Assembly (NCBI GenBank): GCA_903868035.1
Contig: CAIPTQ010000260.1
Span: forward strand, 1-8,313
DNA from: an uncultured Phycisphaerales bacterium
Lineage (GTDB): Bacteria > Planctomycetota > Phycisphaerae > WQYP01
DNA length: 8,313 nucleotides
Reading direction: 5' to 3'
The position numbers and the translations under genes are program-made. This document shows positions 4,747 through 8,313 of the stretch, one piece after another (position 1 is the stretch's first letter; the number at the start of each line of letters is the position of its first letter). The notes under the pieces were generated by a model that was given only the letters and a program-made list of their open reading frames with translations, did no database searches and was not told where the DNA came from.

Positions 4747-7281
4747 ATGACACACCATCACCGCCATCCCTTTGCCCCCGCGCTGCGGCGCCGCCTCCTG
4801 GCCCTGCATCACGACACGCGCGGGGCGATCAGCGTGCTCGTGCTCCTGATGATCTGGTGCCTGGTGGCCATCCTCGGGCTGGCCTGGAACACCACCGAGG
4901 AGTCGGTCGCGCGGGCGAAAATCCAGAGCGCGGCCGATGCCGCGGCCCATGGCGCCGCCACCTGGATGGCCCGCGCCATCAACACCATCGACGCCCAGAA
5001 CATGATCATCTGCCAGGACGCCTCCGAGGAGGTGATCTGGCTGGCCGTACCCCCCACCGATGCCGGCCTGCGGGCCAAACTCCAGGGCGAGTTGGCGCGG
5101 ATCCAGCAGATGAAGGCCCAACAGGGCCTCCAACAACTCCTCGATCAGATTCGATCCGCCATCACGACCATCGCCACCGAGCGCCAAATGACCATCGACG
5201 CCCTGGCCATCGTCAAGGCCGCGCCCGTCGATGGCAATTACGCCGACACCAACGAGTTCCTCCGCTACCAAAATCTCTACCGCCAGTCGGAATCCGCCCG
5301 CGAGTGGGTCTGGAACACCTACGTCATGGGGCTTCCCGCCCCGCCGGGCGCACCCGGCTCGACCCCGCGCCCCGGCCCGCCCGGCCCCAACGCCGAAGGC
5401 CTCGCGACCCTCGTGTCGGAATGGCCCACCGTGCAGAATCAGAACGAAATTCTCGATTACATCACCGGCTACATCAACGCCACCGAAATGCCCTTCGTCC
5501 TGGCCTTTGAATCCCGCACCGCCCCGGCCACCAGCCTGCCCATCGACGTCATGATGGCCCGCCATGAGGAGGAGGTCTACCAGAACCAACTGGCCATCCT
5601 GCGGGAATTGCCCCTCGCCATCGAGGCCCAGCGGGCCGCCTTCGCCGATCTCTACAAAACCGACATCACCCTGGCCACCCTCAAAAACTCCTCCCACGGG
5701 CCGGCGCTCGTCTCCGTCCCGCTCATCCCCGCAGCCGATGTGCCGCCCATCGCCGGCTACACCGACTCGATCCGCACGGCCTTTCCCGAACAGGCCGCCG
5801 CCGCCAACCTCAGCCCCGTCATCACCATCGACCCCATCAACGTCCACGTCAACGAGGCCATCATCTGGCACCCGGACATCGGTGCCGCCGTGCCGCCCGC
5901 CTTGCGGACCCAATTCCCCAGCCTCGCCGAGTCCTACCGCATGAACGCCAATTTCCCCGGCGGCTGGGGGCACATCTGGACCATGCCCCTCGAGCAATAC
6001 GTCCATCAGCGCGTCAATAATGACCTCCAGACCATCGCCAACGACTACATGCGGGCCCTCGACCAGACCCGCACCGGACCCCTCGCCACCACCATCCGGC
6101 AAATGATGCACCTGCCCAACAACGGCATCCTCAACATCGCCGGCCTGCCCAATACGCTCCCCGACGACCAGCCCATGCCCAACATCCCCCCCCTGGCGCC
6201 CGGCGACCCGGTCCCCCCGGTCCGCTTCGATAGCATCTATATCCTGCCCCAGTTGATCGTTCCCGCCAATGCCTCCGATTTGTTGCGCGCCCAAATCGGC
6301 CTCTATAACCGCCATGCCGGATCCTTTACCGGCGCGGTCAACAGCCTCCGCGGCTACCTGATCAGCTATACCGCGTTCTTCAATGCGTTCACCACCGCCT
6401 TCGCCGGCCGCCTCTGGGAAACCAATGTCAATGTCAATTGCGTCAACGTGCTCGAGCGGCTCGGCATGGACAAACACTTCGTCGTGCTTTCCAGCTACGG
6501 GCTGCGGCCCATTCCCGAATGGGCCAAGCCCGGCATGTACGAAAACGTCCTGGCGACCATCGAAAGCCATATCCTCCTCGTCAGCATCCGCCCCGTCATC
6601 AACGCCATCATGGCCGATCTGCGGCAAAATGATCCCAACGGCCTGGGCCGGGGCTTTCTTGACGTCCAGCACCGCAACAACGCCCTCCAGAACGGTTACA
6701 TCGGCCAGGCCACCCAAATCGCCGACCAGATCGTCCGCCCCGCCGCCCATCAAATCGCCCTCAGCCTCGCCGCCGAATGGATCAACCGCCCCTGGCCCTA
6801 TGAAATCACGCCCCCCAGCCAGCCCGTCCCCCCGTTCCGCGGCATCTCCCCCGCCGACCGCATGCGCGACTATTCCGTCATCGCCGCCGCCCGGCAAACC
6901 GACGCCACCGCCCCGCGCCTCCTGCTCACCAGCTATTTCGGCTCCGACCAGAATAAAATCGTCGCCTATGGCCAGGGGGAAACCTTCAACTGGATGGAGT
7001 TCAACGACAATTATGGCGGCAATGAACGTTACGACGTGGCGGTCGACATTCCCGAGGTGACGTACCTGCTGGGCAACTTCGCGCGGTTTACCAATTTTGT
7101 CGGCTCGCCCCGCGGCTGGCGCGTCTGTACCGTGGGCGGCTGGAACTGGCGCGCGCGCCTCTCCCTGGCCGATGCCCTCTACGACGCCCTCCCCCTGAAT
7201 GACGAGCTGCGCGCCTACCTGCAGGATGCCGGAATCTCTGACCCCAGCCGTGGAGCGCTCGATGAAATTAATCTCCATTAA
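4747..7281 (+). CDS. Very large TadG-like membrane-anchored pilus protein
   Basis: This 844-residue protein starts with a His/Arg-rich cytoplasmic tail (1-23), then DTRGAISVLVLLMIWCLVAILGLAW, one transmembrane helix at about 28-47. RAKIQSAADAAAHGAATWMARAINT (56-80) follows. That is the ...Q-xAADAAAxAAA... signature of TadG-like N-terminal domains. About 105-155 is Gln-rich and probably helical. A Pro/Gly-rich hinge lies at 197-216. The remaining ~630 residues, expected outside the cytoplasmic membrane, are rich in P, N, A and I. I recognise no domain in them, and I see no DxSxS MIDAS motif of a von Willebrand A domain. Outside the membrane helix the cysteines are C89, C565 and C794. TadG proteins are mostly 400-600 residues, so this is large. 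It sits 9 nt after the TadE-like gene and overlaps the next gene by 20 nt. An anchor, tip or adhesin role is inferred. An in-frame GTG at 4738 is an alternative start. Confidence 0.8.
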   Translation: MTHHHRHPFAPALRRRLLALHHDTRGAISVLVLLMIWCLVAILGLAWNTTEESVARAKIQSAADAAAHGAATWMARAINTIDAQNMIICQDASEEVIWLAVPPTDAGLRAKLQGELARIQQMKAQQGLQQLLDQIRSAITTIATERQMTIDALAIVKAAPVDGNYADTNEFLRYQNLYRQSESAREWVWNTYVMGLPAPPGAPGSTPRPGPPGPNAEGLATLVSEWPTVQNQNEILDYITGYINATEMPFVLAFESRTAPATSLPIDVMMARHEEEVYQNQLAILRELPLAIEAQRAAFADLYKTDITLATLKNSSHGPALVSVPLIPAADVPPIAGYTDSIRTAFPEQAAAANLSPVITIDPINVHVNEAIIWHPDIGAAVPPALRTQFPSLAESYRMNANFPGGWGHIWTMPLEQYVHQRVNNDLQTIANDYMRALDQTRTGPLATTIRQMMHLPNNGILNIAGLPNTLPDDQPMPNIPPLAPGDPVPPVRFDSIYILPQLIVPANASDLLRAQIGLYNRHAGSFTGAVNSLRGYLISYTAFFNAFTTAFAGRLWETNVNVNCVNVLERLGMDKHFVVLSSYGLRPIPEWAKPGMYENVLATIESHILLVSIRPVINAIMADLRQNDPNGLGRGFLDVQHRNNALQNGYIGQATQIADQIVRPAAHQIALSLAAEWINRPWPYEITPPSQPVPPFRGISPADRMRDYSVIAAARQTDATAPRLLLTSYFGSDQNKIVAYGQGETFNWMEFNDNYGGNERYDVAVDIPEVTYLLGNFARFTNFVGSPRGWRVCTVGGWNWRARLSLADALYDALPLNDELRAYLQDAGISDPSRGALDEINLH

Positions 7282-7765
7282 ATCTGCATCACCCGCCCGC
7301 GCCCGGCGGCGCGGCACCGCGGAAATTGAGCTGCTGCTCGTCATCCCCCTCCTGCTGGCGATCCTCTTCATCACCGCCTGGGAGCTCGCCCTGGGCCAGG
7401 CCCGCATGTCCAACACCTACAACGCCCAAAACGATGCCTACACCCAGGTCGTCGCCGGTGTCGGCTTTGTCCTTGTCAACGATCCCGCGCCCCCCGATGG
7501 CATCAACGCCGTCAAGCCCGCCCTCCCCAACCGCTACGTGCTCGCCGAATCCCTCAAGAACGTCACCATCAACGGCCGGGATCACCCCACCCTCATCCGC
7601 ACCCACGACCGCGCCCTCCTGCTGGACCCCGCCTGGCACTACTCCTCCTGGCCCCAGACCGGCGACTGGCCCGTGCTCCAGGGCTGGTTCGACGCCTACG
7701 TCTGGGAGTCCCACGCCCCCGAGGTCGTCGACGCCCTGGGCCTTAAGCCGCCGGGCCCGCCGTGA
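7262..7765 (+). CDS. tadE: TadE-like pseudopilin (second copy)
   Basis: This 167-residue protein has the classic TadE N-terminus: a basic leader (SPARARRRG) ending at G18, then TAEIELLLVIPLLLAILFI with E23 at mature position 5, and a helix to about residue 43. The extracytoplasmic part (about 44-167) is rich in N, P, D and W, has no cysteine, and ends in a Pro-rich tail. GGAG at 7252-7255, 6 nt before the ATG at 7262, sets the start; the frame is open further upstream but that part overlaps the TadG-like gene without a ribosome site. The 20-nt overlap with the upstream gene suggests translational coupling. Its last 23 bases overlap the end of the convergent glycosyltransferase gene. TadE pseudopilins are processed by the prepilin peptidase and help pilus assembly. 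Assignment to the TadE-like family is good; which member (TadE or TadF) is open. Confidence 0.82.
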   Translation: MKLISIKSASPARARRRGTAEIELLLVIPLLLAILFITAWELALGQARMSNTYNAQNDAYTQVVAGVGFVLVNDPAPPDGINAVKPALPNRYVLAESLKNVTINGRDHPTLIRTHDRALLLDPAWHYSSWPQTGDWPVLQGWFDAYVWESHAPEVVDALGLKPPGPP

Positions 7766-8313
7766 ACGCCGCCTGCCGCGCTGCCTGCGCCGGCGGCGCC
7801 TCCCTGCACAAATAATCGCGCACAATGTCCCGGCACCGCTGCTGCGCGGAATCCCGCCGGCGGCGGGCGCGCCAGGCCAGCATGTTGATCACCCAGGGAT
7901 ACATCCGCAAACGATGGTTCTTCAGTATGTCGCGCCACCGCTGCACCGTGTGCTTCGCCTCGATCAGCCGCTCCATCTGCCGCGCCTGCTCCGGCGGGAC
8001 CGCCGCGCCGGCACTCCGGGCCTCGAACATCCGCACCGCCGCCTCCAGCAGCCGCCGCTCGCCATCCGGGGCGCGATAGTCCGCCGGCCGATAGCCCCGC
8101 TGATGCTTGCGGAAAAAACTCACCCGCCGTGGCGTGAGCGCCAGGCGGATCTCCAGCGCGTGGAGCACGCCCCAGGCGCCGTCACCGTTGCGCCCGTAGT
8201 CCGTCGGAAACGGATGCCGTTGCAGCGCGGCCGTCCGATACAGATTGCTGGCCGAACTCCCCAAAATCGCAAACGGCGCGTACGCCAGCGCCACCAGCAG
8301 CAAATCCAGCCCC
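7743..8313 (-). CDS. Probable family 2 glycosyltransferase, C-terminal part (5' end outside window)
   Basis: On the - strand, the frame is open to the right edge, so the start lies beyond the window; an internal TTG at 8303-8301 is not a convincing start. 189 residues are visible, ending at a TAA (7745-7743). The segment AILGSSASNLYRTAALQRHPFPTDYGRNGDGAWG (about 15-48) has the pattern of the acceptor-side half of GT-A glycosyltransferases: a G(S/N)xS-x-L-R-R stretch, then hpFptxYGxxGDxaW with D44, and a later FFRKHQRGY (66-74) where the family often has a conserved His. The last ~90 residues are charged and helical. Such enzymes add sugars to surface polysaccharides, lipids or proteins. The nucleotide-binding half with the DxD motif is not in view, so the assignment is by pattern only. 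It converges on the Tad cluster and is probably a separate transcription unit. Confidence 0.62.
   Translation of the reverse strand, partial: GLDLLLVALAYAPFAILGSSASNLYRTAALQRHPFPTDYGRNGDGAWGVLHALEIRLALTPRRVSFFRKHQRGYRPADYRAPDGERRLLEAAVRMFEARSAGAAVPPEQARQMERLIEAKHTVQRWRDILKNHRLRMYPWVINMLAWRARRRRDSAQQRCRDIVRDYLCREAPPAQAARQAAFTAGPAA

Noticed and set aside
5335..5394. Collagen-like Gly-X-Y domain in the TadG-like protein
   Set aside because: Only a few PPG/APG/GPPG units over about 20 residues and the register breaks at STPRPG. A flexible Pro/Gly linker is the simpler reading.
4078..7416. A 1112-codon open frame on the - strand, plus another of 574 codons at 622-2346
   Set aside because: Both lie antisense to well-supported genes. 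Their products are rich in G, D, V, A and H, as expected when GC-rich third positions are read on the other strand, and show no membrane or catalytic motif. They are compositional shadows.
1..8313. CRISPR arrays, tRNA or rRNA genes, insertion sequences or phage genes
   Set aside because: Reading both strands shows no regularly spaced repeats, no tRNA-like cloverleaf, no transposase or integrase motifs and no phage structural or packaging proteins.

Overview
The window is GC-rich and densely coding. It reads as a chromosomal segment from a bacterium of the PVC group, most likely a planctomycete or a relative. That placement is inference. It rests on the strong G/C preference at third codon positions and on the style of the small pilins and the large TadG-like protein; no rRNA or other marker gene is present.

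Layout: seven genes run left to right on the + strand, and one gene on the - strand converges on them from the right edge. (1) 1-1368 is the 3' part of an unrecognised, helix-rich protein. (2) 1390-2574 is a TadA/CpaF secretion ATPase. (3) 2610-2795 is a tiny Flp-type prepilin. (4) 2796-3007 is a non-coding gap with a long inverted repeat (2818-2889), a short tandem repeat and a possible promoter. (5) 3008-3190 is a second tiny prepilin. (6) 3266-4051 is a type IV prepilin peptidase (TadV/CpaA). (7) 4048-4737 is a TadE-like pseudopilin. (8) 4747-7281 is an 844-residue TadG-like membrane-anchored protein with a large extracytoplasmic region. (9) 7262-7765 is a second TadE-like pseudopilin. (10) 7743-8313 on the - strand is the C-terminal part of a probable family 2 glycosyltransferase.

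How they work together: genes 2-9 form a Tad (tight adherence) type IVc pilus locus. The ATPase would power assembly. The prepilin peptidase would cleave after a glycine just ahead of the hydrophobic helix of the small pilins, and probably of the TadE-like proteins. The TadE/TadG-like proteins would be minor, tip or anchor components. The genes are closely packed, with overlaps of 4 and 20 nt, gaps of 9-75 nt, and good Shine-Dalgarno sequences that fix several starts. The exception is the 212-nt gap between the two pilins.

The locus is not a standard tad operon. No TadB/TadC platform, TadZ, secretin or RcpC gene lies here. Two divergent pilins are separated by a palindromic element. Two of the five prepilin-like N-termini lack the glutamate at mature position 5. 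The TadG-like protein is very large and shows no von Willebrand MIDAS motif. These points, together with the unknown gene just upstream of tadA, are the best candidates for undescribed biology.
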